NCBI RefSeq assembly: GCF_009765275.1
Contig: NZ_VOPH01000001.1
Coordinates: 1 to 64,000, forward strand
Direction: 5' to 3'
Source of the DNA: Chachezhania sediminis
Lineage (GTDB): Bacteria > Pseudomonadota > Alphaproteobacteria > Rhodobacterales > Rhodobacteraceae
DNA: 64,000 nucleotides
Numbering within the stretch: the first letter of the stretch is position 1; every line of letters begins with the position of its first letter. Both the position numbers and the translations under genes were made by a program. Shown here piece by piece: positions 57,462 through 64,000 of this stretch. The notes beneath the pieces were generated by a model that saw only the letters and a program-made list of their open reading frames with translations, was not told where the DNA came from and made no database searches.

Positions 57462-58073
57462 CTAGAACCGCAGCCGCAAGGTCGACAGATCCCGTTCCTG
57501 TCCTATGGTCCGGCCCAGTTCGCTGGCCGCCAGCGGCAGCAGCAGGAACTGGACCTGCGCCGGGGTGACAGTGCCGGCCCCGGCAGCCGGGCTGCCGGGG
57601 CCGGCACCCAGCAGATCCCACAGCTCGGCATTGACGTTCAGCTTTTCGCCCGATCCGGTGATGGTCCAGCCGCCGTCGTCATGGACCACGCGGACGGTGC
57701 CGCCATAGGGCAGGGCGGTCTCGAAACAGAGGATCGCCAGGAAGGCCAGGCGGACCTGGTCGCGGGGCAGGTTTTCCATCGGGTCCCAGTGGACGGCGAC
57801 GCGGGCGTTCTTGCCCATGTCCTTCAGGACCGACACGATTTCCGACCGGCCGAGCGGATGGTCCGAGGAGGCACCGAAGGCGATGCGGAAGAACTGGATC
57901 CGCGCCCCGGCATTGCCGACGCTGTCGGCGATCAGTGTCATCTCCGGCCCTTTCGGGACCCCGGACATTTCCAGCAGTTCCAGCCCGTTCTGGATCGCAC
58001 CGACGGGACTGATCAGGTCATGGCAGATGCGCGATCCGATCAGCGCCGCCAGGTCGTTCTTTGCATCCCCCAT
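57462..58073 (-). CDS. chpT: Histidine phosphotransferase ChpT
   Basis: A 203-residue protein: LAALIGSRICHDLISPVGAIQNGLELLEMSG, with the phospho-accepting His-18, forms the dimerisation helix. The C-terminal part (about 85-203) is a degenerate HATPase-like domain without ATP-binding G boxes (LAFLAILCFETALPYGGTVRV). ChpT relays phosphate from CckA (encoded at 21308) to CtrA and CpdR. The ATG at 58073 begins MGDAKNDLAALIG; an upstream ATG would add 14 unconserved residues. It is divergent from the DUF3553 gene. Confidence 0.92.
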   Translation of the reverse strand: MGDAKNDLAALIGSRICHDLISPVGAIQNGLELLEMSGVPKGPEMTLIADSVGNAGARIQFFRIAFGASSDHPLGRSEIVSVLKDMGKNARVAVHWDPMENLPRDQVRLAFLAILCFETALPYGGTVRVVHDDGGWTITGSGEKLNVNAELWDLLGAGPGSPAAGAGTVTPAQVQFLLLPLAASELGRTIGQERDLSTLRLRF

Positions 58074-58132
58074 CGTACTCCTCCCCTTCGTGTCACATAC
58101 GGGGCCCTGCGCCACCGCCCATGCCGACCTGC

Positions 58133-58174
58133 GGCCCCTGTTCGATGGCCCCTGTTCATCGGCCCCTGTTCATC
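58133..58174. repeat. Three tandem copies of a 14-bp unit
   Basis: GGCCCCTGTTC[G/A]T[T/C-like end] repeats three times head to tail (units begin at 58133, 58147 and 58161), the last two being identical (GGCCCCTGTTCATC). It lies in the chpT/DUF3553 divergent promoter region, 60 bases before the chpT start on the minus strand. It may be slipped-strand duplication or a repeated binding site. Confidence 0.7.
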
Positions 58175-58222
58175 GGCCAATGTCGCTGATATCCACGAAG
58201 CGGCCCAACAGCGGAGCGCGTC

Positions 58223-58405
58223 ATGAGCGACCTCAACGGTTTTCTGACCCCGGGGATGTTCGTCCGACATCCCGATCACCCGGAATGGGGCACGGGCCAG
58301 GTCCAGTCGAATGTGGGCGGCAAGGTGACCGTCAACTTCCGTGATACCGGAAAAGTTGTTCTTGACGGAACCCGGATCGCCCTTCTTCCCGTTGTTGATC
58401 CCTGA
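58223..58405 (+). CDS. DUF3553 family small protein
   Basis: A 60-residue protein: MSDLNGFLTPGMFVRHPDHP, EWGTGQVQSNVGGKVTVNF, then KVVLDGTRIALLPVVDP, the pattern of DUF3553, an SH3-like small barrel similar to the CarD/UvrD C-terminal interaction module. In alphaproteobacteria it commonly adjoins chpT. A function in nucleic-acid or polymerase contact is possible but unproven. Confidence 0.88.
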   Translation: MSDLNGFLTPGMFVRHPDHPEWGTGQVQSNVGGKVTVNFRDTGKVVLDGTRIALLPVVDP

Positions 58406-58411
58406 AACTGG

Positions 58412-58427
58412 TTACGGAAAGGTTAAC
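58412..58427 (+). promoter_or_regulatory. CtrA-like site between DUF3553 and olsB
   Basis: TTAC-GGAAAGG-TTAAC, one mismatch from TTAA-N7-TTAAC, 93 bases before the olsB start. CtrA control of ornithine-lipid genes is speculative. Confidence 0.35.
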
Positions 58428-58519
58428 CTTTCTGGCCGGAACCGGGCGGTCGCGGGCTGTTGCCGGGCACCGGGTCTTTACGGTATCACCGGCCACCATT
58501 ACCGACCAAGGCCCGACCG

Positions 58520-59299
58520 ATGAGCGTTACGCGCCCCGACATCCACGCCGAGGAAGCGATCCGTATCAAGATCGCCGATACGCCGGGCGAACTGCGCGCG
58601 GCACAGGCCCTGCGCTACGATGTCTTCGTGCGCGAGCTGGGCGGCGGCGGCGAGATGGTCGACCACGCCGCCGGGCTGGAGCAGGACGCCTTCGATCCGT
58701 TCTTCGATCACATGATCGCCACCGACACGGCCACGGGGCAGGTGGTGGGCGTCTATCGCCTGCTGCCGCCGGAAAAGGCCGCCGCGATGGGGCGCTATTA
58801 TTCCGAAGACGAATACGACCTGTCGGTGCTGAAGGCCTCCGGTCGGCGGCTTCTGGAGTTGGGGCGGTCGTGCCTTCATCGCGACTATCGCGGGGGCGCG
58901 GTGATGTACCACCTGTGGACCGCGCTGGCCGATTACGTGGCCCAGCACCGGATCGAGATCCTGTTCGGCGTGGCTTCGTTCCATGGCACGGACGTGCAGG
59001 CGCTGGCGCAGCCCCTGTCGATGCTGCATCATAACCACCTGGCGCCGGAAGGCCTGCGGCCGCGGGCGCTGCCGGAACACTGCCAGCCGATGGATCTTGT
59101 GCCCGCGGACCAGATCGACCGGAAGGCCGCGATGCGGGCGATCCCGGCGCTGATCAAGGCCTATCTTCGTCTGGGCGGTTTCGTCGGCGACGGCGCCTTC
59201 ATCGACCGGGCCTTCAACACGACCGACATCTGCCTGGTACTGGACACCGAAAAGCTGAACGCGCGGCAGAGCAAGATCTACACCGAACGCCGCGGATGA
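58520..59299 (+). CDS. olsB: L-ornithine N(alpha)-acyltransferase OlsB
   Basis: A 259-residue GNAT-related acyltransferase (hemolysin-like) that joins 3-hydroxyacyl-ACP to ornithine, giving lyso-ornithine lipid. Blocks: AQALRYDVFVRELGGGG, GLEQDAFDPFFDHMIA, VVGVYRLLPPEKAAAMGRYYSEDEYDLS, LLELGRSCLHRDYRGG, IEILFGVASFHGTD and YLRLGGFVGDGAFIDRAFNTTDICLVLD. It is followed 24 bp later by olsA, completing the pathway. The ATG at 58520 is chosen because it fits the family N-terminus. Confidence 0.93.
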   Translation: MSVTRPDIHAEEAIRIKIADTPGELRAAQALRYDVFVRELGGGGEMVDHAAGLEQDAFDPFFDHMIATDTATGQVVGVYRLLPPEKAAAMGRYYSEDEYDLSVLKASGRRLLELGRSCLHRDYRGGAVMYHLWTALADYVAQHRIEILFGVASFHGTDVQALAQPLSMLHHNHLAPEGLRPRALPEHCQPMDLVPADQIDRKAAMRAIPALIKAYLRLGGFVGDGAFIDRAFNTTDICLVLDTEKLNARQSKIYTERRG

Positions 59300-59323
59300 T
59301 CGCCGGGCCATGAGCGTCACACG

Positions 59324-60169
59324 ATGAGCGTTACCTGGGGCACCGATATCGAACCGCCGAAGAGTCGCGTCACCTGGGCGGGCCGGATCCTGCTGGTGAT
59401 CCGCGGCCTGTCGCTGATCCTGCTGATGCTGGTGGCGTTGGTCGTCAACATGGTGCTGCGGGGGATCGAATACCCGTTCACCGGGATCAGCCGGCCGCTG
59501 TCGGGATGGGTTCCGCATCTGACCAGCCGGTTTGCGTTGATGCTTCTGGGGATCGGCCTGACCGTCCGCGGCAAGCCAATGCGCCATGCGGGCGCCCTGG
59601 TGGCCAATCACAGTTCCTGGCTGGACATCTTCACGCTGAACGCCGGGGCGCGGGCCTTCTTCGTCGCCAAGGCCGAGGTGTCGGGCTGGCCCGGGATCGG
59701 GACCATTGCCAGGGCGGCCGGGACGCTCTTCATCGAACGCAGGTCCAGCGAGGCGCGCCGTCAGCAGGCCCTGTTCGAAAGCCGCTTCGACGCCGGACAC
59801 CGCCTGCTGTTCTTCCCTGAAGGCACCTCCAGCGACGCGGTCCGGGTGCTGCCGTTCAAGACGACGCTCTTTGCCGCCTTCTTTGCCGATCACCTGCGGG
59901 ATACGATCTGGGTCCAGCCGGTAACGGTCGTCTATCATGCCCCCAAGGGCGAGGATCCGCGCTATTACGGGTGGTGGGGCGACATGGAATTCGGATCCGA
60001 CCTGATCAAGGTGCTGGCCACGGTTCCTCAGGGACGGGTAGAGCTGATCTATCACCCGCCCGTAGCCCCGAAGGATTTCCCGAACCGGAAAGCACTGGCG
60101 CGGCATTGCGAAATGCAGGTCCGGTCCGGACTTCGGGCCGCGCTTGGACCGGACGCCGCGACGGACTGA
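59324..60169 (+). CDS. olsA: 1-acyl-glycerol-3-phosphate/lyso-ornithine lipid acyltransferase OlsA
   Basis: A 281-residue PlsC-type enzyme with an N-terminal membrane helix (about 22-45). The catalytic NHSSWLD (NHx4D) lies at 95-101, FIERRSS is the second motif and FPEGTSS the third. It adds the second acyl chain to lyso-ornithine lipid made by OlsB, and in some species also acylates lysophosphatidate. Operon with olsB. Confidence 0.92.
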   Translation: MSVTWGTDIEPPKSRVTWAGRILLVIRGLSLILLMLVALVVNMVLRGIEYPFTGISRPLSGWVPHLTSRFALMLLGIGLTVRGKPMRHAGALVANHSSWLDIFTLNAGARAFFVAKAEVSGWPGIGTIARAAGTLFIERRSSEARRQQALFESRFDAGHRLLFFPEGTSSDAVRVLPFKTTLFAAFFADHLRDTIWVQPVTVVYHAPKGEDPRYYGWWGDMEFGSDLIKVLATVPQGRVELIYHPPVAPKDFPNRKALARHCEMQVRSGLRAALGPDAATD

Positions 60170-60237
60170 ACGACCGCGACGCGACGGCAGACGGCTCGCC
60201 GATGGCCCGCAAGCGGCGGCCGTGATAGGGGCAGGGG

Positions 60238-61158
60238 ATGACATCCCAATCCGTCGACCAGGCCGGCGCCCCGGTCCCCCAGGCCCTGGCAGCGGCGGGC
60301 GTCCTGTTCGCGTCCATCTGTTTCGGCATCGTGCCCTATTTCGCCCGCGGCCTGGCAGAGCAGGGGCTGGCTCCGCAGGCCGTCGCCTTTTATCGCTATG
60401 TCATCACCGGCCTGGTCCTTTGCCCGGTGCTGGTCCACCAGCGCCGGCACTGGCGCGCGATCCTGTGGGGGCTCGCGGGCGGCGCCGTGATGGGGCTGGG
60501 CTGGACCGGCTATGCCGCGGCGATCCGGGTGGTCCCGGCCTCGACCGTCGGCGTGCTTTACATGACCTACCCGGTCTTCACCGTGGCCATCGCATGGATC
60601 ATGTTCGGCGACCGGCCGACGGGACGGGCGCTGATCGCCGCGGCGCTGGTCCTGCTGGCCGCCATCGTCGCGGGCAATCCCCAGGCCGTGCCGGTGGACC
60701 AGATTCCCGCGCTGATCCTAGCGCTGACGGCGCCCCTGGGCTTCGGCTTCGGGATCTGCGTGCTGGTCTTCCGCCTGTCCCGCATTCCGCCCCTGGCGCG
60801 CATCGCCTCGGCCACGCTGGGCGCGGTGATCGCGCTGGCGCCGATGATCGTGACGTCGGACGCCGCGGCGGTCATTCCGGCCAACCTGGACGTCTGGCTG
60901 ATGGTCGCGGGCCTGGCGCTGGGATCGGCGCTGGTGCCGCAGCTGGTCTATACCGTCTGCACGCCCATCGTCGGTGCGTCCCGCGCGGCGGTCTTCGGCA
61001 GCATAGAGCTTCCGACCATGTTCGCCGTCAGTGTCTTCGCCCTGGGCGAACCCCTGACCTGGCCGCAGATCGTGGCCTGCATCCTGATCGTGTCCGCCAT
61101 CGCCCTGACCAATGCCCGGGCGACGCGGAACGTAACGACCAATCAGACCCGCTCCTGA
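60238..61158 (+). CDS. EamA-family (DMT) transporter
   Basis: A 306-residue inner-membrane protein with about ten hydrophobic helices in two EamA repeats: ICFGIVPYFARGLAEQGLAPQAVAFYRYVITGLVL opens the first, with VVPASTVGVLYMTYPVFTVAIAWIMFGDRP at its end; the second ends SRAAVFGSIELPTMFAVSVFALGEPLTWPQIVACILI. Members export or import metabolites such as amino acids; the substrate is unknown. It starts 68 bp after olsA. Confidence 0.87.
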   Translation: MTSQSVDQAGAPVPQALAAAGVLFASICFGIVPYFARGLAEQGLAPQAVAFYRYVITGLVLCPVLVHQRRHWRAILWGLAGGAVMGLGWTGYAAAIRVVPASTVGVLYMTYPVFTVAIAWIMFGDRPTGRALIAAALVLLAAIVAGNPQAVPVDQIPALILALTAPLGFGFGICVLVFRLSRIPPLARIASATLGAVIALAPMIVTSDAAAVIPANLDVWLMVAGLALGSALVPQLVYTVCTPIVGASRAAVFGSIELPTMFAVSVFALGEPLTWPQIVACILIVSAIALTNARATRNVTTNQTRS

Positions 61159-61346
61159 TCCGGGGGCAGAGGTCCGGGCCGGAAAGCCGGACAAACGGGT
61201 TGCACATCCGTCCGGGTTGACGTATGGCCCCCGCATTCAATCCCGCAGGTGGGGTTGGGCCCTCGGGAGAGACATCCCCGAACGGTCCGCCGGTGGAGCG
61301 CAAGCTCTATTCCCCGCCGAGGCTAACCGGAAAGGAAAAGCAAAGC

Positions 61347-62147
61347 ATGGCTCTGCCTGATTTCTCCATGCGTCAGCTCCTGGAAGCTGGCGTTCACTTC
61401 GGCCACCAGACGCAGCGCTGGAACCCGCGCATGGCACCGTTCATCTACGGTCAGCGCAACGGCATCCACATCATCGACCTGACGCAGACCGTCCCGATGC
61501 TGGATCAGGCGCTGCAAGTCGTGCGTGAAACCGTCGCCAAAGGCGGCCGTGTGCTGTTCGTCGGCACCAAGCGTCAGGCCGCGGCTCCCGTCGCCGAAGC
61601 TGCCGAGAAGTCGGCCCAGTACTACATGAACCACCGCTGGCTGGGTGGCACGCTGACCAACTGGAAGACCGTGTCGCAGTCGATCGACCGTCTGCGCCAG
61701 ATCGACGAAGCGATCGAGCACGGTGCCGATGGCCTGACCAAGAAAGAGCGTCTGAACATGGAACGCTCGCAGGGCAAGCTGCAGGCGTCCCTGGGCGGCA
61801 TCCGCGACATGGGCGGCACGCCGGACCTTCTGTTCGTCATCGACGTCAAGAAGGAAGCACTGGCCATCGCCGAAGCCAACAAGCTGGGTATCCCGGTCGT
61901 GGCCGTCGTCGACACCAACTGCTCGCCCGATGGCGTGGACTACATCATCCCGGGCAACGATGACGCCGCACGCGCCATCTCGCTCTACTGCGATCTCGTC
62001 AGCCGCGCCGCTCTGGACGGCATGACCGCACAGCTGGGCGCCGCCGGCGTCGACCTGGGCGAGCTGGAAGAGACGATGGTGGAAGAGGTCCTGGTGGAAG
62101 AAACCGCCGAGCCCGCAGCCGCCGAAGAAACCGCCGCACAGGCGTAA
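61347..62147 (+). CDS. rpsB: Ribosomal protein S2
   Basis: A 266-residue 30S protein: [92 protein letters not shown]. The C-terminus has an acidic Ala-rich tail ([16 protein letters not shown]). A promoter-like TTGACG lies near 61217. Elongation factor Ts follows 117 bp downstream, the universal order. Confidence 0.97.
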   Translation: MALPDFSMRQLLEAGVHFGHQTQRWNPRMAPFIYGQRNGIHIIDLTQTVPMLDQALQVVRETVAKGGRVLFVGTKRQAAAPVAEAAEKSAQYYMNHRWLGGTLTNWKTVSQSIDRLRQIDEAIEHGADGLTKKERLNMERSQGKLQASLGGIRDMGGTPDLLFVIDVKKEALAIAEANKLGIPVVAVVDTNCSPDGVDYIIPGNDDAARAISLYCDLVSRAALDGMTAQLGAAGVDLGELEETMVEEVLVEETAEPAAAEETAAQA

Positions 62148-62264
62148 GATTCAGGGCTCCGCCGGGTATGATCCAGGGCGGGGCCGTCACGGAATTGACA
62201 CGCAATTGACATGGGGGGCGGGTTAGTGCTGCCCCCGAATGCGAACACGTCTAGGAGACCGACA

Positions 62265-63140
62265 ATGGCGATTACGGCTGCTATGGTGAAAGAACTGCGC
62301 GACAGCACCGGCGCAGGCATGATGGACGCCAAGAAGGCGCTGACCGAAACCGACGGCGACATGGAAGCCGCGGTCGACTGGCTGCGCACGAAGGGTCTGG
62401 CGAAGGCTGCCAAGAAGTCCGGCCGTACCGCGGCCGAAGGCCTGGTGGTCGTGGCCGTCGAAGGCGGCAAGGGCGTTGCGGTCGAGGTGAATGCCGAAAC
62501 CGACTTCGTCGCCAAAAATGCCGAATTCCAGGAAATGGTTGCCTCGATCGGTCAGGCTGCCCTGGGTGTTGCCGATGTCGAGGCCCTGAAAGAGGCCAAG
62601 GTGAACGGCAAGACCGTGGCCGACATGGTCACCGACAAGATCGCCACCATCGGCGAGAACATGTCGGTGCGTCGGATGTCGACCGTCGAAGGCGAAACCG
62701 TCGTGACCTATGTCCATAACGCGGCAGCGCCGTCGATGGGCAAGATCGGCGTTCTGGTCGCGATGACCGGCGCGGATGAGGCATTCGGCCGTCAGGTCGC
62801 GATGCACATTGCCGCTGTGAACCCTGCAGCCCTGAACGAAGACGCGCTGGATCCGGCCGTCGTCGAGAAGGAAAAGCAGATCCAGATGGACATCGCCCGT
62901 GAAAGCGGCAAGCCGGAAGCGGTGATCGAGAAGATGATCATCGGCCGGATGAAGAAGTACATGGCCGAAGTGACACTGCTGAGCCAGCAGTTCGTGGTGA
63001 ACCCCGACCTGACCGTCGGCGCCGCTGCCAAGGAAGCCGGCGTGGAAATCACCGGCTTCGTGCGCCTTGAAGTGGGCGAAGGCATCGAGAAGGTGGTCGA
63101 AGATTTCGCCGCCGAGGTCGCAAAGACCGCCCAGGGCTAA
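62265..63140 (+). CDS. tsf: Elongation factor Ts
   Basis: A 291-residue guanine-nucleotide exchange factor for EF-Tu: [38 protein letters not shown] (UBA-like N-domain), [29 protein letters not shown] and the dimerisation region ending with [29 protein letters not shown]. The upstream spacer has two TTGACA boxes (near 62188 and 62204), so tsf may also be transcribed independently of rpsB. A strong terminator follows. Confidence 0.97.
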   Translation: MAITAAMVKELRDSTGAGMMDAKKALTETDGDMEAAVDWLRTKGLAKAAKKSGRTAAEGLVVVAVEGGKGVAVEVNAETDFVAKNAEFQEMVASIGQAALGVADVEALKEAKVNGKTVADMVTDKIATIGENMSVRRMSTVEGETVVTYVHNAAAPSMGKIGVLVAMTGADEAFGRQVAMHIAAVNPAALNEDALDPAVVEKEKQIQMDIARESGKPEAVIEKMIIGRMKKYMAEVTLLSQQFVVNPDLTVGAAAKEAGVEITGFVRLEVGEGIEKVVEDFAAEVAKTAQG

Positions 63141-63169
63141 GCCCGGGTTCCCGGTTCCAAACGGACCTT

Positions 63170-63200
63170 GGGCCTCGCGCAGAATGCGCGGGGCCCTTTT
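63170..63200 (+). terminator. Intrinsic terminator of rpsB-tsf
   Basis: GGGCCTCGCGC, loop AGAAT, GCGCGGGGCCC (11 bp with one G-U), TTTT; 30 bases after the tsf stop. Confidence 0.9.
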
Positions 63201-63227
63201 CGTTTGCGGGGGGAGCTGTGGTGACCG

Positions 63228-63720
63228 CCCGCACCTCAGCATCCGCTCGGCGGCAAGACGCTCCGGCGATGCCTTGGGCCAGTGATCGGCCGGCGTGTAG
63301 TGCTCGGGCATCGCACCGCGGCTTCGGGTCCCTTAACCCGGACCTGTTTCGTCGCGGTGTGGATGTGGACATCCGGCGGCATGTGGTCCGGATCGTCCAG
63401 TGTTCCGACCCAGAGGAAACTGCATCCGTTCCCGCAGACCGCCGACCTGTCAATTGTTCCGGACTGTCGTGCGGCTGGACGGGCCGAGGACCAAGATCCG
63501 GGTCCGATCCGGCGGGTATGGCGGTTCGGTCGTCAGGATAGCGCCTTGCATCAGGTCGGTCCGGTCGACTTCGAACATCGCATTCCGTGCGAAGACAGCC
63601 CCGCTTCGGCTTTGGCGGCGGGTGCAGTGGCCGCACTGTCCGATCAACGGCCCTCCGGGCGCGATGGCGGACCTGTTCGCAGAGACGTCCGGCCTCGGTC
63701 GTGTCGGTCTGGCTGGTCAT
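63228..63720 (-). pseudogene. Decayed GFA/CENP-V-type gene (several frameshifts)
   Basis: No single frame is open, but pieces from all three minus-strand frames line up with the GFA (glutathione-dependent formaldehyde-activating-like, zinc-binding) family. They are AGRLCEQVRHRA, then LIGQCGHCTRRQSRSGAVFA and RNAMFEVDRTDLM, then VGTLDDPDHMPPDVHIHTAT, then AMPEHYTPADHWPKASPERL. The order and the CxxC-like GHCTRRQSRSGAVF region are as expected, so at least three frameshifts and a stop (near 63450) have accumulated. A recent loss rather than sequencing error is assumed; resequencing would settle it. Confidence 0.65.
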
Positions 63721-63870
63721 GATGCCCTCGTCTCTGACCCCAGGCTCGCCCGTTTTGCGCCCGCCGACGCTGCCGGAAAACGCGTCGTGACGGATCCGTG
63801 CTGCGGCAGGGCTTTAACTCTGGCCGAAACCGTGGCAACTCCCTTCCAACGAACCCATGCGAGGCATCTG

Positions 63871-64000
63871 ATGAGCGGAAAGCGCAGCATCTTCGAGGAA
63901 GTGGGCGAGGCCGAGACGACGCGCCCGGCCGTGCAGCCCGGGGCCATCGACCGCGGCCGCGGCGGCAAGGGCCGGACGGCGATCCGGATCTGGCTGGCCG
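63871..64000 (+). CDS. ctaA: Heme A synthase CtaA, N-terminal part (cut by the window edge)
   Basis: The first 43 codons: MSGKRSIFEEVGEAETTRP, then AVQPGAIDRGRGGKGRTAIR and IWLA, running off the right edge. The MSGKRSIFEEV start and the short basic stretch before the first membrane helix (IRIWLA) match CtaA of Rhodobacteraceae as I recall it, which oxidises heme O to heme A for cytochrome aa3. The call rests on this short N-terminus only. Confidence 0.7.
   Translation, partial: MSGKRSIFEEVGEAETTRPAVQPGAIDRGRGGKGRTAIRIWLA

Noticed and set aside
58133-58174. CRISPR-like repeat
   Set aside because: The 14-bp units are contiguous with no spacers and no cas genes are present; it is a simple tandem repeat.

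Overview
The window is a GC-rich chromosomal segment of an alphaproteobacterium, most likely a Rhodobacterales (Roseobacter-group) bacterium. The evidence is the CckA and ChpT cell-cycle phosphorelay proteins, an IscR without the usual cluster cysteines at the head of a suf operon, L21 with a helix-hairpin-helix tail, an OlsB/OlsA ornithine-lipid pair, a eukaryotic-type NADP isocitrate dehydrogenase, and a GAAC-N7-GAAC SOS box in front of recA.

Layout. (1) 1-8.3 kb is an accessory region ending just before tRNA-Val(TAC). It holds IS110 and IS481 remnants, a Kch-type potassium channel, a Gram-positive-type tryptophanyl-tRNA synthetase behind what reads as a complete ribosome-mediated attenuator (leader peptide with tandem Trp codons), two divergent AraC-type regulators, a secreted DUF1254/DUF1214 protein and a frameshifted restriction-endonuclease remnant. 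(2) 8.8-18 kb carries a Ppx/GppA phosphatase and a one-carbon/corrinoid set (methylene-THF reductase-like, methyl-THF methyltransferase, a ferredoxin-ASKHA corrinoid activator with a similar Arg-rich tail), interleaved with a CDF transporter and a gamma-glutamyltransferase-like enzyme. (3) 18.5-32.7 kb is core: guaB, rsmB, cckA, recA, alaS, typA, an SMR pump, icd. (4) 33-45 kb has an outer-membrane protein, an alpha/beta hydrolase and the iron-sulfur operon iscR-nifS-sufB-(four unrelated genes)-sufC-sufD-(two YIP1 genes)-sufS. (5) 45.4-50.8 kb is a second accessory block between tRNA-Arg(CCG) and tRNA-Ser(CGA): pdxR, divergent from a pdxY-MOSC-amidotransferase operon, bounded by IS5 and IS110 debris and a truncated bioB. 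(6) 50.9-64 kb is core again: rplU-rpmA-GNAT-obgE-proB-proA, chpT, DUF3553, olsB-olsA, an EamA transporter, rpsB-tsf, a decayed GFA-family gene and the start of ctaA.

How the parts work together. CckA and ChpT are two steps of the relay to CtrA, and near-consensus CtrA half-site pairs lie close to both genes. IscR probably controls the suf operon through a palindrome overlapping its own promoter; a near copy sits in an AT-rich patch inside the downstream cysteine desulfurase gene. PdxR probably controls vitamin B6 salvage from the shared 48.4-kb promoter region.

The most novel-looking element is the trpS attenuator at 3.9-4.05 kb: leader peptide, mutually exclusive hairpins and a U-rich terminator, all directly readable. 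It sits on an auxiliary-type trpS in a mobile-element-rich region.
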